Positions 13,805 to 29,300 of a DNA stretch of 64,000 bases are shown here, in pieces. Numbering within the stretch: position 1 is the stretch's first letter; each line of letters begins with the position of its first letter. The stretch lies in contig JBBBDQ010000445.1 in assembly GCA_037127315.1 (NCBI GenBank), positions 443,501-507,500 on the forward strand, read 5' to 3'. The position numbers were made by a program, and so were the translations under genes. Below the pieces are notes generated by a model. That model was given only the letters and a program-made list of their open reading frames with translations, made no database searches and was not told the DNA's origin. Source of the stretch: Ascarosepion bandense (lineage: Eukaryota; Mollusca; Cephalopoda; Sepiida; Sepiidae).

Positions 13805-13851
<47 letters not shown>

Positions 13852-16361
13852 CAGTTACATATACCTATGTAAATGTATATATATATATATATAATACAGT
13901 TACATATATTTATGTAAAATGTATATATATGTATACAGTTTCCACATATATTTCATAAAATGTATATATATATAATACAGTTCCACATATCACCCATAAA
14001 ATATATATATATATGCAATTCCCCCCTTTCTTTCATAAAATACATATATATATATGTACAGTTATATGTATATAAAATATATATATATATATAATACAGT
14101 TCCACATATCACCTGTAAAATGTATATATATATGTAATACAGTTCTACATACTCCACCCATATAAATACATATATATATATAACACACAGTTCACACATA
14201 TCACCTGTAAAATGTATATATGTATATATGTACAGTTCCACATATCACCTGTAAAATGTATATATATATATAATACAGTTCCACATATCACCTATGCAAA
14301 ATATATATATATATATATACAGTTCCACACATATATACCTACAAAATATATATATATATATAATACAGTTCCACATATCACCTGTAAAATGTATATATAT
14401 ATATAAATATTTTGAGTTCACATATATATATAGAAATACATATATATATAATACAGTTCCACATATCACCTGTAAAATGTATATATATATATAATACAGT
14501 TCTATATATATAAATGTATATATATATTACAGTTCCACATATACTGTAAATGTATATATATATAATACAGTTCCACATATCACCTGTAAAATGTATATAT
14601 ATATATATTACAGTTACATATATATATAAAATGTATATATATATAATACAGTTCCACACATATCACCTGTAAATGTATACATATATATACAGTTCCACAT
14701 ATCACCTGTAAAATGTATATATATATAATACAGTTCCACATATCACCTGTAAAATGTATATATATATATAATACAGTTCCACATATCACCTGTAAAATGT
14801 ATATATATACATACAAGTTCTACACATATCACCCACAAAAATGTATATATATATGTATACACAGTTATATCACCTGTAAATGCTCTCTGTCTCTGTATAC
14901 AGGTCCATATCTATATATAAAAATATATATATATGCAGTTATATCACCTGTAAAATGTATATATATATAATACAAGTTCTACATATATATAAATGTATAT
15001 ATATATATTTAGTTACATATCACCTGTAAAATGTATATATATATAATACAGTTTCATATCACCTGTAAAATGTATATATATATATATATATATATTACAT
15101 TCACACATATACATACAAAATGTATATATATATATATATATATACAGTTTCATATATATATGAAATATATATATATATGTATATAGGTTTTACATATCTT
15201 ATGTAAAATGTATATATATATATATAATACATTCACATATCACCTGTAAAATGTATATATATATATATATAATACAGTTATACACATATCACCTGTAAAA
15301 TGTATATATATATATAATACAGTTCCACATATCACCTGTAAAATGTATATATATATAATACAGTTCACATATCACCTGTAAAATGTATATATATATAATA
15401 CAAGTTCCACATATCACCTGTAAAATGTATATATATATAATAGGTTCACATATATTATGTAAAATGTATATATATATAATACAGTTCCACATATCACCTG
15501 TAAAATGTATATATATATATATATAATACAGTTCCACATATCACCTGTAAATATGTATATATATATATATAATACAGTTCCACATATCACCTGTAAAATG
15601 TATATATATATATATATATAATACAGTTCACACATATCCACCTATAAAATGTATATATATATATATAATACAGTTCCACATATCACCTGCATGTATTATA
15701 TATATAATACAGTTCCACATATCACCTGTAAAATGTATATATATATAATACAGTTACATATCTATGTAAAATGTATATATATGTGGTTCACATATATATA
15801 TAAAATGTGTGTATATATAATACAGTTCCCCCCTCCATATCTACCTTCTTTAAAATATACATAATACAGTTCCACATATCACCTGTAAAATGTATATACA
15901 TATAATACAGTTCCCCATATCACCTGTAAAATGTATATATATATAATACAGTTCCACATATCACCTGTAAAATGTATATATATATAATACAGTTCCACAT
16001 ATCACCTGTAAAATGTATATATATATATAATACAGTTCCACATATCACCTGTAAAATGTATATATATATATAGTAGTTTCCCTCTCTTATAAAATGTATA
16101 TATATATATAATACAGTTTCACATATACCTGTAAAATGTATATATATATATATAATACAGTTCCACATATCACCTGTAAAATGTATATATATATATAATA
16201 CAGTTCCACATATCACCTGTAAAATGTATATATATATATAATACAGTTCCATATCACCTGTAAAATGTATATATATATATATATAATACAGTTCCACATA
16301 TCACCTGTAAAATGTATATATATATATATATATATATAATACAGTTCCACATATCACCTGT

Positions 16362-16396
<35 letters not shown>

Positions 16397-16415
16397 CAGT
16401 TACATATATACATAG

Positions 16416-16453
<38 letters not shown>

Positions 16454-16710
16454 GGTTCACACCTCTACATAACAAATATATACATATATATATATAATAC
16501 AGTTCCACATATCTACCTATACAAAAAATGTATATATATATATAATACAGTTCCACTTATCACCTGTAAAATGTATATATATATATATATATACACAGTT
16601 CCACATATCACCTGTAAAACATATATATATATATAATACAGTTCCACATATCACCTGTAAAATATATATATATATATATATAATGCAATTCCATATACCT
16701 CACCCATAAA

Positions 16711-16752
<42 letters not shown>

Positions 16753-19033
16753 CAGTTCCACATGTAACCTGTAAAATATATATATAATACAGTTCCACAT
16801 GTAACATAAAAAATGTATATATATAATACAGTTCCATATATATATATAAAATGTATATATATATATGTAGTTACACATATATATATTAAAAATATATATA
16901 TATACAGTTCCCCCCTTCTCACACTAACAAAATATATATATATAATACAGTTCCACACATATACACCTGTAAAATGTATATATATATAATATAGTTCACA
17001 CATATCACCTGTAAAATGTATATATATATAATACAGTTCCACATATCACCCATAAAATGTATATATATATAATACAGTTTCACATATCACCTGTAAAATG
17101 TATATATATATAATACAGTTCACATATACATGTAAAATGTATATATATATAATACAGTTCCACATATCACCTGTAAAATGTATATATATATAATACAGTT
17201 ACATATCACCTGTAAAATGTATATATATATAATACAGTTCACATATCCTGTAAAATGTATATATATATATATATAATAAGTTCACATCACTGTAAAATAT
17301 ATATATAACAATAAAAAAAATGAAAATTTTTAAAAATTTAGTATTAATTGAAATAAAAATTTTTTCATCAAATTATAATGTCCTTAATTTTAATTATTTA
17401 ATTAATTAATTAATATTATAAATTTTGCCTCTTTCTGAAAATCTGCTCCCAATCGTAAAATAAAAAATGCAATATAACTATGACATTGTTTAATTTGATA
17501 AGCTTTTAATTACTTGAATAAATAATTAAAATTAAGGACATTATAATTTGATGAAAAAATTTTTATTTCAATTAATACTGAAATTTCAAAAGAATTTTCA
17601 TTTTTTTTTTATTATAATAATTTATAAAGTTTCAAAAATATTTTTAAAATACTTCAAAGATTTGTTGGGTTAGTTTAAAAACTTATTAAGCAAAGATTAT
17701 ATTTAGTAATTGAAAATTAAAAAAGTTTAATACAAATCGTTCTGCCTCTCTATTTTTAAATAATTATTAATTTTTTCCTGTTTTTTTGTGTATTTGAAGA
17801 TTTTTTTGTGTGTTTTAATTTCTATGTGTAAATTAAAACATCATGTTATTCAGTTTCCTTCCTTTATCCGAAAAAAAATTTGTACAATTATGTCACTTGT
17901 GATCGCCATACACTTATCTCTTATCTTGACAACTTGTCAACACATTTGATATATGGTGGACAGGTCAAAAAGTTCAACTCTGTGATTAAGAAATAGTCAA
18001 AATTTCATGCTATAAACAAGTAATACTTGTGTAAATCAGATTAATTTAATATTACATTTGCTAATTTTCCAAAAAAAAAAAAATGTGTCACAGATGTATA
18101 TTGAATTTTTGTAAGATTTTTAAAACCAAGAATCTTGTTTACAAATGTGTCAACCACTTAAAAATGGCTGAAAAATTTGAAAAAGTCTCAAAATATTAGA
18201 TTCCAATCTATATAATTTCTGTTTGAAATACACCAGAGCATTTTGCTTACTGGAAATAGTGCAATCGGTCATTTAGATTTCAATTAAAGCTAAAGTAAAA
18301 GTTTCAAGAATACTTTTTTTTTAAAATTCAATTTAAAAGTAAGTTATCAAAAATGAGTAAAGTACCTAGCTTATATATATATATATATATATATTGTTTT
18401 TCTTTAATCCGAAGTGGAAGAGTAGGAAGGTAAATTCCAAGAACCTGATCCATTTGGAACAAAACAATGTTGCTGACGTGACGTAGAATCTCTATTAGAG
18501 ATCCTGTGTCGAAATGCACATCTGACACCTTTGAATTTTGAAAATTTTCTCTATCATTACGAGTAGGCAAAATAGGTAGCATGTGTTGTCTTCTCTCTAC
18601 CAATATGGAATCGGCTATTGCTCCTCACCTAGTAGAGAATATAGCCTGTGCTGAGTCGTATAAGAAAGAGTGGTTCAAAATTTTACATGTAGCTGATTCC
18701 AAAAATCAATTAAAAGATTTTGGAATCAGTCTGCATATCTTTACGAAAGCCAGAAGAAGGATTTCGTTAAGTCTCTTCATTTGTTGGGGTTATTTTATTT
18801 TAACTGTCTCTCGATAATTATTTACACGTGATTTCTCCTCCCCTCGTTATAAATATATATTTATATGTATATTTTTTTAGCATCCCCCCCATTTTTTTGC
18901 TCTTCATTTGCGTTGCTGTTTTTCGTTTGATTTGTGATTCCAACGATTTTCTCCTGATGAGATGTTGGTCGAAAGAGCTCTAGAGCCTATAAATAAATTC
19001 CTTGTTTTATAAATAACTTCCTTGTTTTTAAAG

Positions 19034-19080
<47 letters not shown>

Positions 19081-22000
19081 CCTACATCGGTGGCACAACT
19101 CAGTTTCATGCATTACACAATAGTCAGGTGTATATTACAAAGCACTTGACAATTGCATAATGCAAGAAATTCTAAGTCATGCCACCAATAGAGTACAATA
19201 TGTATATTTGTTAATGTATATAATATTAATAGCTCTGTTTATCTACATTAAGCATGGTTTTATTAACACCTGAATCATATTTTCATACATGTGTGTATTC
19301 CCATATGTATATTAATTCATATATATATGTATATAAGAAAGTGAAAAAGCAGGTAGATTAAAACCCACTGTCCAAGCATTTACTTTTATAAAGAGTGCTC
19401 AATACAGAGTAGAGCTTAATATTGTAATTTTGTTATTACAATGGTTTATAAAAGCATAATATCACGGCACAAAAATTTTCGTGTTTTAGAACAATACCTT
19501 TCTTCTTCAGGTGATATTTTCAAATAAATAGTGAAAATAATTTATTTAGAAAATATAAGTAAATTTGTGGTTATTTCGAAAATGAAGGGGATGTATCTAA
19601 ATAAGCTTGCCATAGTTTGTGGCTCATGTATCAGCCTCTACAACATGAAATAGCACATGGTGCTGACCCCCTTCTAAACTTTGTGTGATTCGCCCCCAGA
19701 AAATACCAAATGGTCTGAATTGATTTTCCTGTCAATAAGGAACCATTATTTTCTGATGACTCCAGTATGTATTGGACTCACCCCAGATGATACTAAAATA
19801 AACTTGGCATTCAATGTTATACCGAATCATCAGAGAAACCAGAGGCATCATCAGGTTGACCTGAAAGATGACCTCTTAGTCATCAGGTGCAGATTTGAGC
19901 CTTCACTAGATATCCATGACTGACCCCAACATGTAAACTGATTGTTGACCAAACTCTGCACATGTTGAACAAACAGATGACAGGAAGATATATATGCATC
20001 CACCTGAGAGGAGAAACTGTAGATTTTCGCATCCTTGTAAAAAAAGAATCTATGTTTCGAGAAAACGCTGTAAAACATCATACTCACTTGCCGACATTGA
20101 GTTAAATAAACAGTAATCTTGTTAGATTTTTTTTTTTCCCCTAAGAGATAAGACAAAAGAAATAATGAAAGGGTCAAAGTATAACAAAGTGTTATGTAGG
20201 AAGAAAGTATTTCGACCCACGGGTGTGGTCGAACACGTATCTCCAGATAGGATTGTGCTGCTTGGATCACATGACCATAATTATTATTATATAAAGCATA
20301 TATAAATGTGTATTCTGGTTATTCTGTGTATTTTGAATGTTCTACAGCATTATTGTATATTCTAAGTATTCGCTAGTGTGTTGACTGTACACAAAACTAC
20401 CGAAATGTTATAACTCGCAAATAGCGGGTTATGAAAAGTTCCTTTCAGAATAACTTTACAATGAAATCTTTTGAGGAATGTACTTATCAGAGAAGCAAGA
20501 AATTGAGAGTTCCCCTGGTGGGAAGTGCAGGGAAAAAAAACTGTTAGAGTAAAAATGGCGGTCACATCTAGCTAGTAAAACAGTGAGACCTAGTTGCCAA
20601 TCTAGTAGCACACTTTCACCTAAGACTCTTCATGAGAATGTTAATTTTCTCGACATTTCATGCCACATATTGTTATAAAAAGCAACATTAAACACAAATG
20701 TGAAAATTAATATTTACTCACAACCAGCATAATGTAAAAAAACAATTCTGGCATTTACAAGACAATGAGCCCTGGGTGAAATTGTGTTAACTGATAAGTC
20801 ACCAAATGATTCCTTTTAATACAAACTTTATATATATCTGTGCGTGTATGTATGTTACGTTATTGTTTAATGTATACTCCCTTTGCATGACAGTTTAATG
20901 TATTCTCCCTACTCAATATTAAGGAACATCATTCTCTCTCCCTAAAACATTCCTTTTCCTCTTTCTTTTGGTACCTAATAAACACCAGTCAGGTTTCATG
21001 TTGGTTGTCTCTTAAACCAGAGTCTGTCTCGTTTTCCATGACTTAATGTAAAAATGTATGTGCGTGCAGGATTCTTCAAGTTCTATTGAATAAAGATTTT
21101 AAATGATCCTCTTGGTATTTTCATGATTGACAGGGTTTTGGGGAAGCTGATGTGGAAGCTGCTCCAAAGAAGAAAGAGAAAAAAATTTCCTTGGATGATG
21201 ATGTGGAAAATTCAGCTCCTGCTGATGATGGCGAAATCCTACCCGAAATGTCTGATGATGAAAATGATGAAAACATTCGGGATTCACAAAGAGAGTAAGT
21301 CTCTGTTAAAAACTCATTTTGCTTTAATCCGAAGCTTTCTCTACCAATCCTTTTTTATTTTTCTGTCAAAATAAAAGTTTCTTTCTGTAAATGCCAGCAG
21401 GTTTCTCATTGCCTTAGTCTCTGCTACTTCTCTCTTGACACTTTGCATCGGAATATAAATTTTGAAATCTGTAAACTAGCTTCTCACAGACGTTTGTACT
21501 TTTTTCTCTTTCAGGGATTTTGTGTCTGACTTTGATGTTATGTTAGAGCGAAAAAAGGCTGAACGACAAGCAAGTCGTAGGAAGCGGAAAGATGTCGATA
21601 TCATCAATGACAATGATGACTTGATTGCTGATATGGTGCAGAAGATGAAAATAGCTGCTGAGGTAATTAATCCTTGATCTATCCATGACAGTTTTCTAGG
21701 GTGTGTTTTTTTTTGCAGGGGAGAGGCAGGGTACATTTCTCTTGCTAGCTTCTTTTACACACCAATATGACAATATGGGAAAACGTCATATTATATACGA
21801 ATGTAAAAACAACTTGGAATTCAACAACACACTCATTGCAGCAGTATGCCACCAAAATATCCATGATCCATCTAAATCACGTCAACAATTCCTTTATAAT
21901 TCATTATAATGCCTCAGTTTTTCTTTTTTTTTTCTTTTTAATGTTCAACATTAATATATCTTTGATTCTTTTCAAAAAGAACAGGGCAGACCTGAAGGAG

Positions 22001-23300
22001 ACTACCACCACCTTTAAATTTGTTTTTCAATTTTTACTTTTTTTCAGCGCAGACTTATCGATTATTACAAAGTTTTCGATTATCAAAAAAAATTTGGAAA
22101 AATGTCAGTATTTAAACAACTTTAGAGGGGCTCAGGAGGATCGATTTTACTGTAATGTTGTATGAAAAACTGAGACCCCCCCCCCCCCAAACTGAGACCC
22201 CCCACCCAAAAAATAAATTGTTGAAATATTTAAATTTTTCCAAATTTTTTTTGTCAATCAGAAAGTTTAGGGTGATAAGATTGCGTTGAAAAAAAAAGTA
22301 AAAAAAAAAAAATGAAAAACAACAAATTTAAAGGTTGTGGTAGTCTCCTTCGGGTCCACCAAGAACAATTATTGCATAGGTAGAGTAACAGCTATTGGGA
22401 CAGAAAATGGGATCTGCAAACAGTTCAAATTCTAATCTGTTGTATTTACTTAATACTAATGCCCTTGGAAAAGGTATGAACCGATCTCTTTTTTTCCTGC
22501 AGGTTTTGGTTAAATAGCAATGTAGAGTAAGCTTTCAAATCTTGGAGGACTACTATGATGTCAAAACCATGGAGAAGGCAATGTGGAAACCTTCCCACCG
22601 TCTCTGTCTATATTTCTGAGATAAGATATTGTAACTATTTACACTATTCAGACTATTGTCCTCATCTTTTCTTGTCATATTCATGGCGTTTCAGCCTTTG
22701 TATGCTCTGGACTTCTTCAGGCAATATACATTAGAATTTTAAACTGTACCCTTTATTTTGTTCGTGGGGGTAGATTGTTCTAGTTCCACATGCCATGCCT
22801 TTTCTGTTCATGACATGTGTAAAAGTCTTATAGAACAACCAGCCAGTAATCGACTAGAATAGAAGTTGAATCTAACTGACCAAAAAACCACCAGGGCAAA
22901 TTGGTAGGTGGTTTAAATAATAACCTGGGAGATTCCATTCTGTTACAGGCAAGTCTATTCTGTAAGCATTAATTGGCTGATAATTTCAGTGTGTATATTG
23001 AGCTCCATAAATATTGAGCACAATATCAACACTCTTGAATATTCATAATTTTGCAGGGAGACAAAAGGAGACAGCTATGTTGAAAGGTAAGTTATTTGAC
23101 TTCTACAACATGGAACTAGAACAATCTACCCCTATGAATGAAATAAAGGGTTTGGTTTAAAATTCCAATGTATATCACCTGGAAAAGGCCGGAGCGTACA
23201 ATAGCTGAAACTTCTTAAATATGACAATAGAAATAAGGTCAATAATCCGAACAGTGTAAGTACTTTTTAAAAAAGTCATGACAATTCATTCATATATATA

Positions 23301-23346
<46 letters not shown>

Positions 23347-26300
23347 GGCAATCTGTAAGTCTGTGTGACTGTTCCCTATGCATGCCTACATTTTTAAGCT
23401 ACACCATTCAAACTTTCTAGGGACATATCTACAGGGAACCCAGGTTGACACATACTTTTTGAGTTTTAAGTTCAGCAATTTTCCCTTTTGCACTTTTTGG
23501 CCAATGAACACGATTGTTTACATTTGCTCCATAAATTATTTAAGATCGAAGATGGTTGCTAAATTACATCACAGAAATCAAATCACACGTGTCAGACGAG
23601 ACTAAAATATTTTTTATTAAAAAAAAAAAATTGAGCCTTTATAATTAATTTTAATTCTGACGTTTTAAAAATTCATTTGGTCAACAAAAAAATGTGAATA
23701 TCTTTCCCCGTAATTTTGAAACAAAAGAAATATTTAAAAAAAAAAAACTTTTTTTTTTTTTTTTTTTTCAAACAAAAAAAAAATACCCAATGGTTAATTT
23801 AATTATTTAAGTTCTTTTTTTTTCTCTCAGATTTAATATTTCATACTTCAGAAAAAGAAAAAAAAAATAAAGCCTTTTTTTTCGCTAAATATTTCATGCA
23901 GGAAATCAACTGTCTGTAATTCATGTGGCATTAATGTAACATTTTCCTCTAAAATTGAATGTCTATATTTTTAAATATTCTTCGAAAATTTTTTAACTAA
24001 GAGCGTAATAGTTTTTATATTTCTAATTTCAGTAAAACAAAATAATTTTTATTTTTATGTTAAATTCATTTAGTTAACAAAAAATGTAAATATTTTCCTC
24101 TGTAATTTTGAAACAAAAACAAATGCAATGTTTACAATGTCACATAAAACATCAAATCACATTTACACAAAACAAAAAAAAGATTTTTTTTAATGGAATT
24201 TTTTAACAATTTTGAAACAATTTTGTATATAATTATTTTTTTATATAACCGAGTTTTAAAGGAATTTATCCATTTAATATTATAAACATTTCACAGCCTC
24301 AGCTCTCCTTTCCACCTTTCAATGAATGATTTCCATCTACACCTCTCATTAGCATTTTCTACTACTAAAATGTTTTGAGTTGCATGGGCAACGCTGGGCT
24401 ATGATGCTAGTATTTACTCAAAGAAACTAGTGGAGATCTGTGATTGCCTCTGCCTTCAAATCACATGGCATTATTCAAAGTAAAAAGTATTGCATAACAT
24501 TTTATAAATATTTTCTCAATTCAACAAAAGCTCTTCTCTATACTTGTAGTTGTTTTCGGGTTGTACATAGTTTTTTTTTTTCTCTTTTTTGTCTTCCCCA
24601 GGAGGACCGTGATTTAAACACAAACAAGAAAGCTGCCACAAAGAAATTAAAATATCTTCCATTTGTTAGTTCTCAATTAAAAAAGTAAGTTACTATTTTC
24701 TTAAGTCTTTGTTAAATGTGTGGTCCTCTACACTACAGGCCTACTCATGGTGCAATTAAGGGCCTATTTCAAAATACTTGAATTTCATAAATTTTGTGAG
24801 AAAAGTTGAACTTTCTTAATAAATTACTTTTTGATTCATTTTGTACTATAAAAATATTACATTTGCTTCTATTTTGTTTTTTAAATACTAAACTAAAATT
24901 CAACACAATTTTGTTTCATAAATAATTTTTAGAAAGAAAAATATAAATTAATCATAAAAATGAATTTGACTTTTAAATATATAAAATATTTGATAATCAA
25001 AAACACTAGAAATCAAAACAAATTACCACATGGTACAGGATGCAAGGGGTAAATTGTTGCCATTCTATATTTTAATTTTGCATGTATGGTGTTTGTTTTT
25101 GATTTTGTCAACTCCACAGTGTAGTAGGGTCAGTTGATCACTGTCTATGGGGGGGAAGAAAAAAAAAGCACCATGATGCAATTCACTTTGCCATAAATTT
25201 GGAGACTGCATGCTGTAGTACTGTGCTGGAAGCTCCAATATTTGAGAGTGTTTAAGTGTCAATCTGAGGACAGAGCAGAGTATTTGGAAAGAGTTGGAAG
25301 AGTCTAATGGTGGTTACGATGTTATGCCTCCATTCATCTTCCAACAGGGGCTCAGATTTAACACGGAGGCTTACATTAAGTGCCTTGATGGGGTAGTACT
25401 GATCCGGGCTCAAGAGGGTGGCTGCTGGGAGACCCTAAGTCAGCTAACAGGACTCTGCACCATGCCACACAAGCAAGAGAGCCCAGTTGGGTCTGTCAGA
25501 CAATTTTTGCAACCACACTACCCCTTACATCTGGCCACCTAACTTGCCAGACTGCAACCCTCTTGATAATTATGTGTGGGGCACAGTTAAATGAGAGACC
25601 AATGAAACTCCTTGTAACACCAAAGATAAACTGAAGGCAGCGTTCACTGACTTAAACATGGAAACTGTCCAGAAGAGTTGCAGGAGATTTCAAAGTTGTC
25701 TGAAGATCATGGTTGAAGTCAATGGTGATTTTATTGAATGAATTTACTCTAGTATTTGAAGATATTTTTGTGTAATTTTCGTAAATATATCAGTTAAAAT
25801 AAAATGTCAGCGTCATTTTCATTTCTGTACATAAATAAACATAAATATGAAAAAGTATTTGTCTATACTTCTGATATGAGGTAGTACATTGTTTGGACTC
25901 TTGTCCTCATCTTTACTGCCATGTTTAAGATTAACCAACATGGACCAGTGGATATATACTTTGGTTAGTTCCAGTGACTTGACCCAAAGAGTTGTGAGTT
26001 CAATACCAGGCTACAGCAGTGGTGAACAAGTAATTTAGAGGGTTAGAGGGAGATAACTCACAATAAAAAAGGCTTTACACAAAGAATGAGAATGACATAC
26101 CCCAGTGATTGTAAAAAAAGGGGGGGGGGTTCGGTTTAAAATTTCTAGCACCGGAAGAAGGCTGGAGCATCCAACGGTCAAAATGTCATGAATATTGCTG
26201 TAAAGGTAAAGACAATAGTGTAAAATCAAGGGGGTTGTAAATTTTAGAAAAAGATTGCAGAAACAAAAAAATTAAAATTATTTCTGGATTTAAGCATAAA

Positions 26301-29300
26301 ATACTTGGAAAATAGAAAGCCATTATTTAATATACAATAAAATATTGTCTTTTTGACAATACTAACACCTAAACTGTCAATCAGTTGATAAAAAGTGAAA
26401 AACAAGTTATTTGTATGCTGCTTGCTCTAGTTTAATTTCCTGTTATCAATCATTACGTCGGTCCTGAGCATGACTGCAAACTTCATCCGGCAGCAAGGCC
26501 TCTGATTAGGAGGTTGTGAGAAGCATAGAACCACCCCTTAATTGCTGTTGTTCCCAGGTCCACCCTGATCCGGAGTGGTAGCACCTGTTAGGGTCCCAGC
26601 TATGAACAAATAGTTAACCCCCAAACTGAGGTCAAAACACTATCAAAGATATACATAAAAATAGACATAGAAAAATATAAATTTTTGAAGGGAAAATTCT
26701 CAGCAAAGCATTTTTGAATACAAAACTAGAAGACATTTTCAGTTTTCTAAAATAAAAAAGAATAAAAACAAAAATGTTTTATTAAAATCTGACTAAATCA
26801 AGCTTTTCACTATAACCAAACATTAAAAAAAAATACCTTAAAACCCCACCTTTTTGACATTAAGTAACCCACAGAGGTGTTGATATGTCATTAAACAAAA
26901 CTCAAACTTAATCATTGCATAACATTCTCCAGTGCCTCAGTAATTCTATGTTAAAGTTCTTGAAGGCATGTAGGAAGAGATATAGACCTGTCCATTTTAT
27001 ATAAAACCAGTTGAAAAAAAATCACTGGGCGTCAAATCAGGTGAATGTGTTGTTATTTTCTAAATCCTGCATAACAGTTCTGTATTATTTTCCTACCCAT
27101 TTATAGAAATCAATTTTCTTCTTTAGAGCCGATCTCCATATTGCCTTCCTGGACTGCGGTATTCTCAGTGCCATGACAGTAAGTATAAACCAATTTGATG
27201 CTTTCTGTTTTCTTTCTCCAAAAGGATTTGTTTTATTAAACAATCTAAAAAGAATGCTATTAATAGTTGGTAAATTTATTTTCCATCTTTTAGTTGCTTT
27301 TTTGTAAATGTTCGTTTTAACTCCTGACGGTTTTTTTTCCCTTCCAATTTATCCAAAATAGCATTATCTCTGTGCAAATGTATATGCTGAACTCAAATCA
27401 ACAATTAGTTATTGAAGAAACTTTCCTTTTTTTTTTTATGTAAATGTTCATAAAAAAACGAACTATATCTTGCACTTTTTCTCTCCCATAACTCTCACAA
27501 AGTCATTTAATTAACTGCAGAATGATGTACTCTGTAGACGATGAATTTTGGCCGATTTACTTCCACCTGTTTACTTCTGGTTAGGAAAGTAATACACAGG
27601 TTAAGGAATACAAAAACAAAAGCGCATTACTTTCCTAACCAGCAGTAAACAGGTGGAAGTAAATCGGCCGAAATTCGTTGCCAACAAAGTACGTCATTCT
27701 GCAGTTAATTACATGACTTTGTGAGAGTTACGGGAGAGAAAAAGTGCATGATATAGTTCGTTTTTTTATGGACATTTAGAAACAAAAAGGTAAGTTTCTT
27801 CAATAACTAATTGTTGATTTGAGTTCAGCATATACATTTGCACAGAGATAATGCTATTTTGGATAAATTGGAAGGGGAAAAGCCGTCGGGAGTTAAAACA
27901 AACATTTACCTTTTTTTTTTCTTTCTTCATGTCATTTGATGTTCTGCATTTGTGTTGATATTTCTAGAGTTTTTAGCCTCTCGTTCCTCTCCACTACCAA
28001 CGACGATAGATAAAAAATATTGTTTGATTTGAATACTTTATTTCTTCTAATGTCTAATAATATTAATGGTTTCTTGGAAAAGGAGAAAAAAATGAGTTGT
28101 ATGTGTGTGGTGAGTCTTACTTTGAAAAAGAATTTGTGTTCTCCGTGTTATCCCTTGAAAAAGAAGATCCAGATCAAGGTTGAGCCGACTTCAGTAAGCC
28201 TTGAAATATGGTGATTGTTTGCACTTCTCTACTCGTCTCGATCGGTAACAACCATTCTTAGCTTATTAAAAGGAAACAATTTAAAAATATTTTGGTCTTT
28301 CCTCTTAATAACTGCAAAGATTTTGAGGATAAAAACTTTGTTTTATCAAGTTTAGGGCCTTTATTCATCAGGGTATTTTTTTAACAAATTTTGGTAGGTA
28401 CCTAACACCCTCCCTCCCTACACACACACACACATCTATGTCACAGTTTGTTCTGCATTGATGAATTAAAACAAATACTAAAATGCAACCGTATGCAAAA
28501 GGACAAATAAAAAGATCTTACGTGTAAGCATCCTCAACAAAGATTCAATACTGGTGATTTATGTTCTTCATTATGATACATGGTATTCTTTCATTCACCA
28601 AAATGCAACTGGGTATCACACCTGCCTCCATCAAGAGATAAACTACAACTGGGTATCCTCAACAACCCCTTAAGACAATCAGTAAATTCATATTGTAAGA
28701 CAATAGCTTTCAACATCTCTACACTATTATTAAATTCTGACTATTTCTTTCATCATATTCCTCTTGTTTATTCATCTTTAGTAATAAGATGTAATAGTCT
28801 TTATTTTTTTTAAAACAGTATTTTGACAGTAGTATTTGACAAAACATTATTTTAACATTTATTTTAGACATTTGTTAACATGTTTCATATTTTTTTATAT
28901 ATTCTCTTTGTTTTTTGTTTTTTTGTTTTTTTTTTTTTTGCTTCTTTTATATCTTTGTATGTGTTATCTCTTACAAATTTTTTTTATATTAAATATCTTT
29001 TTTCTTTTTTATTTAACACTTTTAAACAAATCAGTTATAAAATTACTGCTGCAAATACTGTGAAACAAAATTTTCCCCTTTATTGTTAATGCGTCTTTTT
29101 CTGTTTTTGCAGGAATGGTTAGCCCCACTACCAGACCGAAGCTTGCCTCACCTAGCGATCAGAGACTGTTTTTTAAAAATTCTTATTGAAGTGAGTTGTA
29201 ATGGTTTTTTTTTTTTTTTTTTGTCACTTCTGTCCTTTTTGTGAAAATGTATAAATGTGACTAAAGGAGAAAATTTCAGAATTGCTGCGTCCACATTTAT

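Noticed and set aside
14212..17042. Many Tyr/Ile-rich open frames on both strands
   Set aside because: They are translations of the (TA)n-containing minisatellite; frames exist on both strands and follow the repeat period.
13685..17310. Regular repeats with variable spacers resembling a CRISPR array
   Set aside because: The spacers are (TA)n of varying length, there are no cas genes, and the context is an intron of an animal gene.
19681..20270. Frames on both strands near 20 kb
   Set aside because: No domain seen and the two frames overlap on opposite strands; at least one must be spurious and I cannot support either.
20860..21045. Possible solo LTR (AATAAACACCAGTC, pyrimidine-rich)
   Set aside because: No second copy, no target duplication and no primer-binding site next to it.
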